NCBI RefSeq assembly: GCF_027943255.1
Contig: NC_072893.1
Location: 17,072,001-17,136,000 of the forward strand
DNA from: Anastrepha obliqua
Taxonomy: Eukaryota > Arthropoda > Insecta > Diptera > Tephritidae
Length of the DNA: 64,000 nt
Direction: 5' to 3'
Part shown: positions 22,238-33,025 of the stretch, piece after piece
Numbering within the stretch: position 1 is the first letter of the stretch
Layout: every line of letters starts with the position of its first letter
Translations under genes and position numbers: made by a program
The notes under the pieces: model-generated
Told to the model about the DNA's origin: nothing
The model's database searches: none
What the model saw: the letters and a program-made list of their open reading frames with translations, nothing else

Positions 22238-23527
22238 CTTCTATAAACTATGATTGATTATATCGAATTTCTTGCATATTTTTAAGAAAATATTTGTACA
22301 ACAACCAAGAAAAAAGAAAATATGATAAAAATTCCGAGTATTTATTAATCTCACTGTACTCTGAGCCAAATAGTGCTAAACTGTGTAAATACTATTGCAA
22401 CAATTCTCCCGATTGCTTCACTTACATACACACATAAATACGCACTTATGCATACATCAAAACATAGTAACTGCGCTGCAAAGAAGTAAGTAACAGTTCA
22501 GCAAAAGCCGGCAGGTAAAAGGATAAAAGGAAATACTTACATAGTTGAGCAAAAGAAAATAATAAATTTGGTTTCCTTCTCTTTCACTATTTATTTTTTA
22601 TACATATTTACATGACAATAAAAAGCAACGGAATCACTTCACTGCTGCTTGATTGCCGTTTGATTGCTGAGCGGCGGATAGGGCATTTCGCGAGAGCTGC
22701 TTGTTAAATTACACAAACGATTGGGTGACTGACTGGCGGGATAACAGAGCGACTGTTCACAATTCGTTGCACATTTGTGCTTTCAAAATGCTTGCCTCCT
22801 AGTAAGCTTCAAATTTCAATTTGATATCACAGCCGTGCTCCAAGGAGTCTCCCGAACGTATGTACGAGTACATGAATGAGTATGTATGTGTGCCATACAT
22901 AAATTCTTGTTAATTTCCACAACACAACCTTCGAGGATTGAGATTTCTCAAACACAAAATCAATTACAGTTGTTCAGAATTCCATACTTTTCAAATAAAT
23001 CTCCAACTACTCTGCACTATTTAACACCTGAGCGAGTGTTTGGCATCCAAAAGTTTATCAAGTGCGGTTTGCCTGAGCCTGAATGTTTGCTGGGTTAACT
23101 CACCACCAAGTAAAGCAACTACCTATAAATACATACATACAATTATGTGTATGTGTGTGTCGCCTTATTTGTCAAGCGACGATTGAAGTTAATTTGAAAA
23201 CGTATTTGCGCACACTTCGTCGCTCGCGGCGAAGTTAGCCATGGAATGTGGCAGCTGAAGGAGCAGCAGCAGGACTGCAAAATTCTGCGTGATTGCACTT
23301 AGCTATTTGTAACTTCTGTTGGCGAGAGTTGTACAAGTAATGTGGCTTTGCTATGGTTTCATATTATTTACCTTTGATGGGCAAGAACTTGGCTGCAGCC
23401 TGGCAGCTTTACAGTTTTGATGAGTTCTTGCAGAAAATTATGTACAGTGTGACAAAGGGGGAAATTACTCTTTAATTCTTCACAGGAGCATTTCTGTAGT
23501 CAGTCTTCAATTAGGTTATACATATAA
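22238..23527. other. Non-coding stretch, nothing recognised
   Basis: Unique-looking sequence with CATA-rich patches near 22430 and 23130. No open frame or terminal repeats support a feature. Confidence 0.55.
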
Positions 23528-24039
23528 TCTATACTATAAAGGTGAATGTCTGTACGTTGTCCGCGCATCACTACGAAACGACAACACCAAATGACGTAAA
23601 CATTTTTATACATTCATATTTTCACCCAATGAAGGTTATAGGCATGTTTTTATGATAGAACTCCCTTCCCACAGCCCCCAGACCGCGCCAATTGCTTAAA
23701 TTTAATCCAAACAATTTTAGTTTCTCCTATTTCCCACTATTTATAGCACACTCTAGACTTTATAATCCGCATAAGCTGTTCAAATATGACCCAAATCCAA
23801 AGTTCAAAAACGGTTTGAGATAGAAAATTAATAAAAATAATTTTGCTTGGTATTTTTCAGATTGGTTGTTTTGATTTTATTCAACGAGGCATAGCAACGG
23901 ATGCCGGGTATTGTAATATTATGCTTATTAATAAATAAATATTTTCTATGAAATTATTGTTTTGTAATTCTTTTATATACATATCCTAAATCCCTCAAAA
24001 CTACTCCTACGCAAGCGGGGCTGCGGGTTAAAGCTAGTA
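23528..24039 (+). mobile_element. Second Helentron-like non-autonomous element, short
   Basis: It starts TCTATACTATAAAGGTGAAT, ends GCGGGTTAAAGCTAGT at 24024-24039, and carries 'gatgccgggtattgtaat' internally at about 23900. These are the same end motifs as 20422-22237, without the tandem array. Confidence 0.65.
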
Positions 24040-24050
24040 TATATATATTG

Positions 24051-24311
24051 CTCCTCCTCCTATTTGTGGTGTGCGTCTTGATGTTGTTCCCTAAATGGAG
24101 GGACCTACAGTTTCAAGCCGATTCCGAACGGCAGATATTTTTATGAGGAGCTTTTTCATGGCAGAAATACACTCGAAGGTTTGCCATTGCTTGCCAAGGG
24201 GCGACCGCTATTAGAAAAATGTTTTTCTTAATTTTGGTGTTTCACCGAGATTCGAGCCCACGTTCTCTCTGTGAATTCCGAATGGCAATCACGCACCAAC
24301 GCATTCGGCTA
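24051..24311 (-). repeat. tRNA-headed SINE, near complete
   Basis: On the minus strand the head reads TAGCCGAATGCGTTGGTGCG (box A-like), then GGGCTCGAATCTCGG (box B-like, family GGTTCGANTC), then the body with GCGGTCGCCCC-like sequence, TTTCTGCCATGAAAAAGCTC, TGTAGGTCCCTCC and the tail up to AGGAGGAGGAGC. Its tail begins 11 bp after the end of the Helentron-like element. This is the best copy in the window. Confidence 0.85.
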
Positions 24312-24784
24312 AAAGTCAGCTTTTAGGTTCGCATAAATAATTAGATAGCTAACCGCAAGGTGCGTGCTGCATTTGCTCACAAATGAAAATAAATTCATTC
24401 TTTTGACGACTTCTAAGTGTATTTGGTAATGTTTTGTCGAAATCCAAACAAATTTTGTCACTGCTTCGTAGCCTTAAGCAACAAATGGAGCGATCACAAT
24501 ACTAGAGCCTGACGAATAACCTAGTCATCAAGTTAGTGGGCAGTGATGCATTGAAGGAGAGGGCGATAAGTAAAGGTATTTCTGACGGTTAGACAGGCCT
24601 TGATGAAAGTTTGTTTGAGCTGCGTGCGGTGCCGTTCACGTTAATTGTTTTTGAAAGAGTAAAACGTGCATTTGTGAAATAACACCCGTTTTTCCGCCAT
24701 GGAAAAGCTACTCATAACAAACTGATGAAGCTGATGAATCGATGCGATGCCGATTTCATTAAAAATTTATTGTTCTTGCATTCA
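24312..24784. other. Unassigned, possibly decayed mariner 5' part
   Basis: No readable frame. It may belong to the mariner relic whose 3' part is visible at 24785-24990, but I cannot show it. Confidence 0.35.
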
Positions 24785-24990
24785 GAATATGCTCTGACTT
24801 GAGCCTCAGTGACTATTTTCTGTTTCCAAATATAAAGAAATGGTTCAGCGTCATTTGATTTGGATGGAAGAAGAGGCCATAGAAGAAACAAATAACTTTT
24901 TTCATACCAATTTAGAAATTGTTTAATTTGCAGGTCATAAAAATTTGGATGAACTGTATCGGGGTAAAGAAAAACGACGAAACGACGTTG
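24785..24990 (+). pseudogene. Mariner transposase C-terminal fragment
   Basis: The plus strand reads YSDLSLSDYFLFPNIKKWF, corresponding to the mariner block YSPDLAPSDYFLFPNLKKWL with the third catalytic Asp. Stops follow. No ends found. Confidence 0.55.
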
Positions 24991-25094
24991 AAATTTTTTT
25001 TTTTAATTTTATAAATAAAAATAGAGCTGGTTCAATAACAAAGGCCATAATTATCCAACTTTCAAATTTTGTACTTGATTTATAAAAAATCGTG

Positions 25095-25830
25095 AAATAT
25101 CATCAACAGTTCAAAATGTATAAACCAAATTTTTTCAAACAATTTTTAAAAACAATAATCAAAAAAATTGAAATTTTTAGAACAATTTTGTGAGACGGTA
25201 CGGAGCCCTGTTGAAACGTCCATGGTCTGCCACTGAAATGTTTGTCTGCCCACGGCTTCAAAGCAACCTCCAAAATACTTTGCCGATAATATTTCGCATT
25301 TACCTTGACGCCAGGCTCGATGAAAACGATTGGAGAGCGCCCATCTGCGGTTATAGCGGCCCAAACCATTACCTGTGGTGAGTGCTGCCTCCTGGTTGCC
25401 AATCGATGACTCAAATTTTCGTATGAACAACCGGCCAAATAAACCCTATCGTTTTGGGAGTTTACGCACTGCTTAATTTGAAAAATGCCTCTCAAGTCTG
25501 ACTTGTGTGCTGCTTTGGATCTTGCGGCGGTTGCTATGGTCAGATATTTTCAGTTCTTTCGCCATTTGATGGCACTTCGTCGGGGATTTCGCTCAATTCG
25601 CTTCTTCACTTTTTGAAACATTTCATATGACGTTTCAGTTTTTTGATGACCACCTCCATGATGTTTCGTGATGCTACCAGTGTCACTGCAACGAGTAATG
25701 GTGCGATAAACAAAAACTTTATTTACTGCGAGGTGCTCGAGCTCACGTGCCTTAAGGTGCTCGTGCATCAGCTGCGCGAGCGACCTGAAGTTAGTTACAC
25801 TTCGAGTGCCGGACCCTGTAGTAAGCATCT
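25095..25830 (-). pseudogene. Tc1/mariner-superfamily transposase, C-terminally truncated
   Basis: The minus strand starts near 25828 with TGSGTRSVTNFRSLAQLMHE, then NKVFVYRTITRCSDTGSI and VKKRIERNPRRSA (helix-turn-helix region). After a frameshift it continues with FQIKQCVNSQNDRVYL, RRQHSPQVMVWAAITADGRS, PIVFIEPGVKVNAKYYR and RPWTFQQGSVPSHK. The last block is the second catalytic site, where the family has FQQDSAPSHK, so the Asp is replaced by Gly. The frame then degenerates in AT-rich sequence. The closest family type is insect IS630/Tc1-like. Confidence 0.7.
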
Positions 25831-25987
25831 ACTTTAAATAAACAATTCATCAGGTATATCTCTTACTTAGTGCCTCTACTTCCATTAATCAAGCCAACCT
25901 GTGCTTGCCTTGAAGTCGTCATTACCAAATCTCCTTGTACTATGTGGGCAAAAAGTAAGGTGAATTTGGTTGTAAAATGAAAAATCT

Positions 25988-27042
25988 TTATTTATTCTTG
26001 TAAATCAATTTCATCCCCTTCAAAATAATCCCCTCTCGATGCCAACGATTTTTCCAATCCCCGAAACATGCCAAATAGTCCATTTCCGGTATAGCCATCA
26101 GCACCTTCTTCGATTTAGCTTTTATCTCCTCAATCGACTCGAAACGCGTTCCCCGGAGTGGTCTCTTGAGTTTTGGGAATAGCCAGAAGTAACACGGAGC
26201 CAAATCAGGCGACTACGGTGGTTGCGGAACGATATGCGGGGAATTTTTGGCGAAATGGTCACGAAGAACGAGTGCAGTGTGAGACGGTGCATTATCGTGA
26301 TGCAAAAACCAAGAGTTGTTGGCCCATAATTCTGGTCTTTTTAGACGAATTGCTTCACGTAAACGACGCATAACGCTCAAATAATATTCCTTATTAACAG
26401 TTTGGCCAGATGGAAGGAATTCATAGTGCAACACACCACGAAAATCGAAAAAAACTGTCATCATGACCTTTATTTATGAACGGCATTGTCGTGCTCTTTT
26501 CGGTCTGGCCTCGCCTTTAGCACGATATTCGCTTGATGGTCGGTTGTTTCAGGGTCGTAAGCATAAATCCAAGTCTCATCTCCCGTAATGATGCATTTGA
26601 GCTTGTCCTGATAGTCTGAAAGCATTGTGTCACACACATCAACGCGACGACATTTTTCGAAGAAATTGAGAGTTTTGGGTACCAAACGAGATTTGACTTT
26701 TCGTATGCCCAAATGGTCTCTCAAAATGGTTTTCACAGATCCTTCTGATATTCCGATCATATCAGTTAGGTCTTTAACAGTCAACCGACGATTTTTGAGC
26801 ACTAACTCCTTCACTTTATTGACGTGTTGGTCATTTGTTGACGTCGATGGTCGTCCGGAGCGCTCCAAGTCATCAACACGTTCTCGACCCTCTTTGAAGT
26901 CTTCATACCACTTGTAAACATTTTTCTGCGACATGGTCGAATCACCAAATGCCTTCTGCAACATGCTAAACGTTTCCGCAGCCGAAATTTCATTCCGCAA
27001 ACAAAATTTGATGGCACTTCTCTGCTCAATCAAATCAGACAT
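25988..27042 (-). pseudogene. Mariner transposase, frameshifted
   Basis: ATG at 27042 opens SDLIEQRSAIKFCLRNEISA (helix-turn-helix), NVYKWYEDFKEGRERVDDLE, SGRPSTSTNDQHVNKVKELV (second helix-turn-helix), SRLVPKTLNFFEKCRRVDV (the VPKxL linker) and CIITGDETWIYAYDPET (first catalytic Asp). A frameshift near 26470 is followed by MMTVFFDFRGVLHYEFLPSG and NSWFLHHDNAPSHTALVL (second Asp). A stop and a further shift near 26210 lead to SPDLAPCYFWLFPKLKRPLR, where the third Asp (family APCD) is Tyr. About 350 codons in all, dead by frameshifts and loss of the third Asp. Confidence 0.85.
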
Positions 27043-27103
27043 TGTAAAAATCGAAAAATGCACTCTTGGTCGTTTGGTAAACACAAGCGTAAATATATTA
27101 CTG

Positions 27104-27195
27104 ATAATGACATGCACGTGATTAACAGTGCTGCCAACTCATGAAAAAAATAATGACATTCACGTGATTAACAGTGCTGCCAACTCATGAAAAAA
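27104..27195. repeat. 46-bp tandem duplication in the mariner 5' UTR
   Basis: The unit beginning ATAATGACAT at 27104 recurs at 27150 with only one clear mismatch (ACATGCACGTG versus ACATTCACGTG) and includes GATTAACAGTGCTGCCAACT. It lies between the ATG and the right inverted repeat. Confidence 0.9.
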
Positions 27196-27385
27196 ATAAC
27201 TAGAGCGAAATTTTAATCCCGCGAAGTTTGACAAATAAATTCACCTTACTTTTTGCCCACTCCATTGCTGTGCCCTTTAAAATTGCCCCGGATATTGACA
27301 TGTTCTGATTTCTAGCTGCTGCAAGCCATTCTTTCTTAATTCTTTTGCAATACCCAGAGGCAGCACCAGACCCGAAAGACATTAT

Positions 27386-29370
27386 TATTGATTCTTTATT
27401 TTTTTAAATTGTGGAAAACGTTCCCGTTGGGATTTTTCAGTCACTACTTTATTCTTTTTTCCACTTTCTATTATTCTATTAGCATACATATTTCAATAGG
27501 CAAACACTTTAAAGCACGCTTTGAAGCCGTGATAAATATACTTTAGTCCAAGGGAATGCTACCCAAACTGATTAACAAACATTAGCGTCAAAAAGAAACA
27601 AGGCGTTTGCTTTACAAATAAATAAGTACTTCCTCAAACAAGAATTTCGCGAAAGAAAAAAAATTAAATAATTACACATAATAATTTGGGACTTCTCCTA
27701 AATAATTCAACTCAGTGAAGGATGCCCGATAATCCTTATTCGAAGAACTTCGTGTTAGAGGGGTTCCCGTTATGGATATCCTATTTTGCTTAGAATTCAT
27801 ATTAATATCTTAGCTTCAGTGTAATTACTTAAAACCATTTTTTGAGAGATTGGTTTGTAGCATGGAATTAGAACAGAAAATATGTTGAATTTTATTTACA
27901 TTACAATTTTCTATTCACTTACAATAAATAAATTTCCTTCACTCACAATCACTCACTGCGATGGTAGCCACCTGTCGCATTTTTAGGGGTTGCAAATCAA
28001 CTTGTGGAATCTGAACAATTCGCTACAACTACCTTTGCTTGTGTCTGTATGTCGGTGGTAAACCAACAAATATAATATATATTTAGGTGTGTTCCGCCCT
28101 CATCCCATCCTATTTTGGACGGCATGTAACCCTGTTGCTTGCTCGCAAACCACCCTTTCCACAAAATATCAGTACAATTTTAAGTACATTTTGGCTGCTG
28201 TTTGCTACTGTCGCCGTCGAATTAAATTTAAATGCAACGAAGCTGCCTGTGCGCAACCCACCACATCGAAAAATATGCTCCCCTTTGTTTGGCTGACCTC
28301 CTGTCGACCTTTCAAATTTGTTTTTGCATGTTTGCAGGGGTGAAGCTGCCACTGTTTGATTACCGCATGCTGTTTGAAGTTTGACGTCTGCTCAGCTATA
28401 CGCCAGCTCTGCGCCATACGTTTCAACGCCATCAAAATCCAGCAAACTCAATTTAAAGAGTTGTCGTCTATTAAATACTTAGCTGGATATCTGGAAAGTT
28501 GTTGTTGGTGGTACGGTTGAGTTGGTTGACTATAATGACATTTTACCTACTCCATTGACTTTTACTTTCACTTGTCCAACTTGTCTGGTGGTTTGTTGAA
28601 TTACCCCCAAAATGTCGCCCACGGCGCTGTTGCTTTCCATTTTCTTTCACTCATTTCGAGTTGTACACAAAATTCGGGAGGCAGTGTATCAGGTGTGTGC
28701 TGAGCTGCAGGTAGCCGTTGGTCGTAGTAATTTGCTGTAAGCGATTAACGCTTCAATACACGCCCATAATTTTCAGTAACAGTCCAACAAGTTGATGTAA
28801 CTCATACGCCCCGTAAGTCCGCTGGGTTGGTACGACCTCGGTCTCGGTAAGCTTTTGTGTTAATTCATGGCGTGCGTCGCCAACAGTAAAACCACAACTG
28901 TCTGTCTATGGCAGTGTTGCGTGTTGCCGGTGAGTTATTTGCGTCCACTCATCTAATCGCTTATAATCACTTCCAAGCTTTGTTAAGTTGTCACTAGGAT
29001 TTTGCGCTCCACAAGTCGCGTGTCGGGGTGCTATGCTTAGCTGTATTTACATACACATTTATGTAATACTAGAAGCTACTGATTTTTTGCGAGCATTCCT
29101 TATTTGTTTACCATACAATTTCCATATTTCCTTACTTAGACCTGTGCATTTATACTTTTATCCCGCTGTACGTACATACTTACAGACATACAGACATTTC
29201 TGGTGACTTTCATCACGCCAGCCATTTAATTTGTGTTAGAGTGACTGAAATGCGTCTCGACTTGGATTTCTTAATTAGTGTGACTGCAGTTGGGTTTCAG
29301 TGAGTGTCTTTTATTGCACGCAATACAAATTTGTATGTGTGTGTGTATATGACTATTAGGATGTATCACT
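27386..29370. other. Non-coding stretch, nothing recognised
   Basis: Unique-looking sequence, less AT-rich between 28090 and 28900. Overlapping open frames of 70-84 codons at 28087-28435 lie on both strands and match nothing I know. This is one of the few blocks that looks non-repetitive. Confidence 0.5.
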
Positions 29371-29439
29371 TTTCAGACAAAAAAAAATTGGTACTATTCA
29401 TCAGAAATGCAAGGTTTATTGTATTTTGAGAGCTCCGCA

Positions 29440-30540
29440 AAAATATTGTAAAAAATTTTAGAATTTATGTGGGTTGGACCGGTTTGGAAGCACCTCCAAA
29501 AGTCAATTCAAAACAAAATTAAAAAAACTAAAAATTAAAAATTTTATAAATTAATAAAAGAAATTGCAAAAAAAAAAAATTATATTATAAAAACAAATAA
29601 AATTTACGTGAGTTGGGCTGGTTTGAAATCACCCCCAAAAATCGAATTAAAAAAAGTTTATAAAATGTAAATTAGCCAAAATATAGCAAAGAAATACTAA
29701 AATTTAGATGAGTTGCATCGATTTCAAAGTACCTCCGAAAATCAAATTAAAAAAAATTTAAAAATTCAAAATTAAAAATTGTAAATTATTAAAAAAAAAA
29801 TGCATAGCAAAAAAAAAACAATCAAATAAAAAAAATTTCAATAAAAAAAATAAAACAAACAAAAAAATAATTCTATTTGCTTTACAATAAAATTTAGATG
29901 AGTTGGACTGGTTTAAAAGTATCTCCGAAAAAAAAATAAATAAAACTTTATAAATTAATACAAAAAAATTTAAACAAAAAAGAAAACAATCAAATGAAAA
30001 AAATTTAAATTATAAAATCCAAAATAAAATTCTATTTTTTTTTACATACAAATTTAGATGAGTTGGACTGGTTTAAAAGCACCTCCGAAAATAAAATTAA
30101 AAACTTTATAAATTAATAAAAAAAATTGTTAACAAAAACAAAAAACAATAAAATGAAAAAAAAAAATGTAAATTATAAAAAATTTATATGAGTTCGACTT
30201 TTAAGCCAGTCTCTAAAAATCGAATTAAAAAAAATGTTTATAAAATGTAAATGAAGTAAAACAAAAAAATAATTTTTATTATAGAAAAATTTAAATTGTA
30301 TAAATTAGTAAAACAATAATTTTTTTATGAATAATAAACTAAATAAGAGAAAGTTTAAAAATAAAAAATTTTAAAAATTAAAAATTTTTATATATTTTTT
30401 ACATTTTTTTGTTTCTAATTTATATTTTAAAAAATTCTCTTTCTTAAATTTTTAATTTATAAAATGTAAATATTCTTTTTAGTTAGATTTTTGGAGATAC
30501 TTTCAAACCGATCCAACTCACCTAAACTGTAATACAAGAA
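29440..30540. repeat. Degenerate AT-rich tandem repeat with one inverted unit
   Basis: A motif like 'aatttagatgagttggactggtttaaaagcacctccgaaaat' recurs at about 29465, 29605, 29700, 29889, 30050 and 30179 with spacings of 95-190 bp, each followed by A-rich filler. At 30483-30530 the same motif appears reversed (ttttggagatactttcaaaccgatccaactcacctaaa). The units are diverged, so the array is old. Confidence 0.75.
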
Positions 30541-30649
30541 AAGTTTTAATTTCAATTTTTTATTTTATATATTTTTTTGTTCTTATTTAATTTAAATTTT
30601 ATAATTTTTTTTCATTAATTTATAAAATTTTTAATTTTTAATAATTTAA

Positions 30650-30845
30650 TAGGCTCGCAACTAAGTTCTCGCTGTTTGTCAATAGATGCCGCCAGCAGTG
30701 TGTGCTAGTCGATTCTAACATAACCTAAACGTCATAAACGAAGCTCAGACATATGGTAAACAAACTGCTTCGACACATTAGTGATTTTGTTTTGGTATCA
30801 TCACCTTTGGTTTTGTGAACAACTGCTCCAGCGGCAAAAAAGTAA
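30650..30845 (+). mobile_element. Mariner 5' end fragment (terminal repeat and 5' UTR)
   Basis: 'GGCTCGCAACTAAGTTCTCG' at 30652-30671 resembles the mariner terminal repeat GGGTTGGCAACTAAGTTCTC. It continues with a 5' UTR-like stretch (caatagatgccgccag...cttcgacacattagtgattttg). No transposase frame follows and no second end was found. Confidence 0.5.
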
Positions 30846-31600
30846 GGGTTTTCTTCATCGCACATCACACTGGTATTCATTTATTATTTCATCAGCATAA
30901 ACTTTGATACGCTCGTACACAATATTTGTGAACACTTTGTAACCAACCTTCAATAGCTTTCAATAAATAAAATAATAAAATAATTAAATTCTTAAATTCC
31001 AATTCTTGTTCTAGCTTCGTTTTTTTGTGAGCCGCCCTACTACACATGGCTACAAATTTATATATAGAAAATTGAATTTTGGGTTGAGTAGGCCAGACGT
31101 GCTTCCTCCAGTTGCGGCTGAAATTTAATTAATGTCATACCCTCAACGTAGTTTGTTTTTGATGTTGATGTGTGATGACAAGATTTGCGGTTAACAGTTC
31201 AGGTGTAATTGTGAGGCGGATCTAAGCAATTTATTATTTATAAATTGCAGGGAAAATTACATTCGGGGGAAAATAATAGCTTACCTTTTTCAATCTTTAT
31301 ATGAGTCGAAATTCCTGAAATGGGCATTTTTATTTTCACAGATCGATAATTTTGGAGTATTTCTTACTATTAATAATGACACTAAAGAATTTCCTTTGCG
31401 AAACTTTAAATTAAGCCTTAAGCCTAAAAAAATTAAAAAAAAGTTTATAAAAAAAATAGGTATCTGGAATGACTTTCAATAATTCTCTCTTTTCACATGT
31501 GATGTTATTTTTTTTTTGTTTATATTAAATAATGCCCTAAATTTACAATATAAAAATTATGTTTTCCCTTCAAGTTTTTTATATTCAATTTGGACTCTTT
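30846..31600. other. AT-rich gap
   Basis: Nothing recognised. Confidence 0.5.
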
Positions 31601-31604
31601 TTGC

Positions 31605-31835
31605 TTCAAATTTAATGATCCAATTTGATTTGTTTTTGAATAACTTTCTTATAACTGTTTTAATAAAAAAAATGATTCCGAGTGATGGAAACCCTTTTGA
31701 CGTCTATGTGGTCCATTGCTTGTGTGTTTGTATACTGCGTAAGTGTTATATATAATATGATTGACGCATGACGCCATTTTCAAATATTATAAACCCTTCG
31801 ATAGGTAGATTAATTTTGCGGCACCTTGTGTTATT
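31605..31835. mobile_element. MITE of the CAAGGTGG family, decayed copy
   Basis: The right end reads TTAATTTTGCGGCACCTTGTG. The left half (tgatccaatttg...gagtgatgg) matches 41150-41215, and the right half (about 31720-31835) is the reverse complement of 42966-43080, including 'ggcgtcaatcatat'. The left terminal bases are lost. Confidence 0.65.
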
Positions 31836-31919
31836 TCAAAAGAAAAGATGCAGAATAGATGAGAGAATGTAGACGTATGAGTCGATAAACTCTACAGATA
31901 CATTAAAGAGTTAGGGAAG

Positions 31920-32908
31920 TTTGAATAATAGGTTTTTTTTTCTTAATAAAAACAAATTTTTTAACTTTCCTTTATTTTAAAAAATCTTTTGCATATTAAA
32001 AAAAATTTAATTTGTTTTATTTATTTTAAATTTTTTTTAAATTATTTTGTTAATTGTTTTTTATTTAATTTAATTTTTATTTCCTTTTATTTTATTTTTT
32101 GCTAAATGATTCTTTTTTGTATTTTAAAAGAATTTTATTTTTGTTTTGTTGTATTTTTCTAATTTAATTTAATTTATTTTTTATTTTTATTTTTAGTTTA
32201 AAATTTTTTATATTTTATTTATTTATTTCGTACTTATTTATTTATTCGAAATTGATTTTTATTTATTTTTTGCCAAGTGCTTATTTTTTTGTTAAAAAGA
32301 ATATTATTTTTATTTTATATTTTATTTTATTTATTTTACTTAATTATTATTTTTTGATAAATTGTTTTTTATATTTTACTTCATTTTTATTTCATTTTAT
32401 TTTGGTTTTTGCTAAATGATTGTTATTTGTCATGTTGAATAAGTCAGATCTTTATTTTTATTTTATTTAAGTTTTTAAATTTTATTTTATTTTTGCTTTT
32501 ATTTACTTTTATCTAATTTTTTTGTATTTTATTTAATTTTTATTTCATTCAATTTGGTTTTTTTTAAATATGCAATTTTTTGTCTTAAACAAATTAATTT
32601 TATTTGTACTTTACTTAATTTTTTATTTCATGTTTTAATTTATTTTTAATTCTTATTTTACTTAAATATTTTTTATATTTTATGCGGTTTTTATCTAACT
32701 TTATTTTATCTTATTTTTTGCTAATTGATTTAGTTTGTTTTTTGCATTCTTATTTTATTTGATGACTTTTATTTAATTTTCTTTTCTTTTTTATTATATT
32801 TCCCAATTTTTTTTTTTTTTTGACAATTTTTTTATATTTTATTTAATTTTATTTTGTTTTTTGCTAATATATTATTTTTTGTCTTAACAAAATTTTTTGT
32901 ATGTTACT
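31920..32908. repeat. Degenerate AT-rich tandem array, left part
   Basis: TTTTATTTTATTTTT-type sequence with a recurring marker like 'gctaaatgattattttttgtctt' at about 32100, 32270, 32408, 32565, 32718 and 32860, a period near 150 bp. The same array resumes at 37231 beyond the LINE insertion. Confidence 0.75.
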
Positions 32909-33025
32909 TGGTTGGTTGGTTTAAGGGTGACCCCGCATCGGAGTGCCACATAGACCGCAAGTTGGGTCCGTTGTGTTGCCCTAGAGCTCATTATTTTAAA
33001 TGATTTCCCCACCTAACCGAGATTT

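Larger units (their letters stand above)
25944..27260 (-). mobile_element. Mariner element with 24-bp inverted repeats
   Basis: GTGGGCAAAAAGTAAGGTGA is at 25944-25963 and in inverted form at the right end (27241-27260). The match extends over 24 bp without a mismatch (25944-25967 and 27237-27260). TA lies near the left end, but the right flank reads TCCA, so the target duplication has mutated. Length 1317 bp, normal for mariner. It carries the transposase pseudogene 25988-27042. Confidence 0.9.
25843..27385 (-). pseudogene. pogo/Tigger-type transposase fragment (CENP-B helix-turn-helix), split by a mariner
   Basis: Right part (27385-27262): MSFGSGAASGYCKRIKKEWL and NQNMSISGAILKGTAME. Left part (25943-25843): RRFGNDDFKASTGWLD then a stop and further stops. 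Together these follow the CENP-B/Tc5 DNA-binding domain pattern (SGPxLxxKA...FASxLGxxDFKAS.GWL..WK..). The mariner at 25944-27260 lies exactly between them. Only about 75 residues of the domain survive, and no DDE part was found. Confidence 0.65.
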
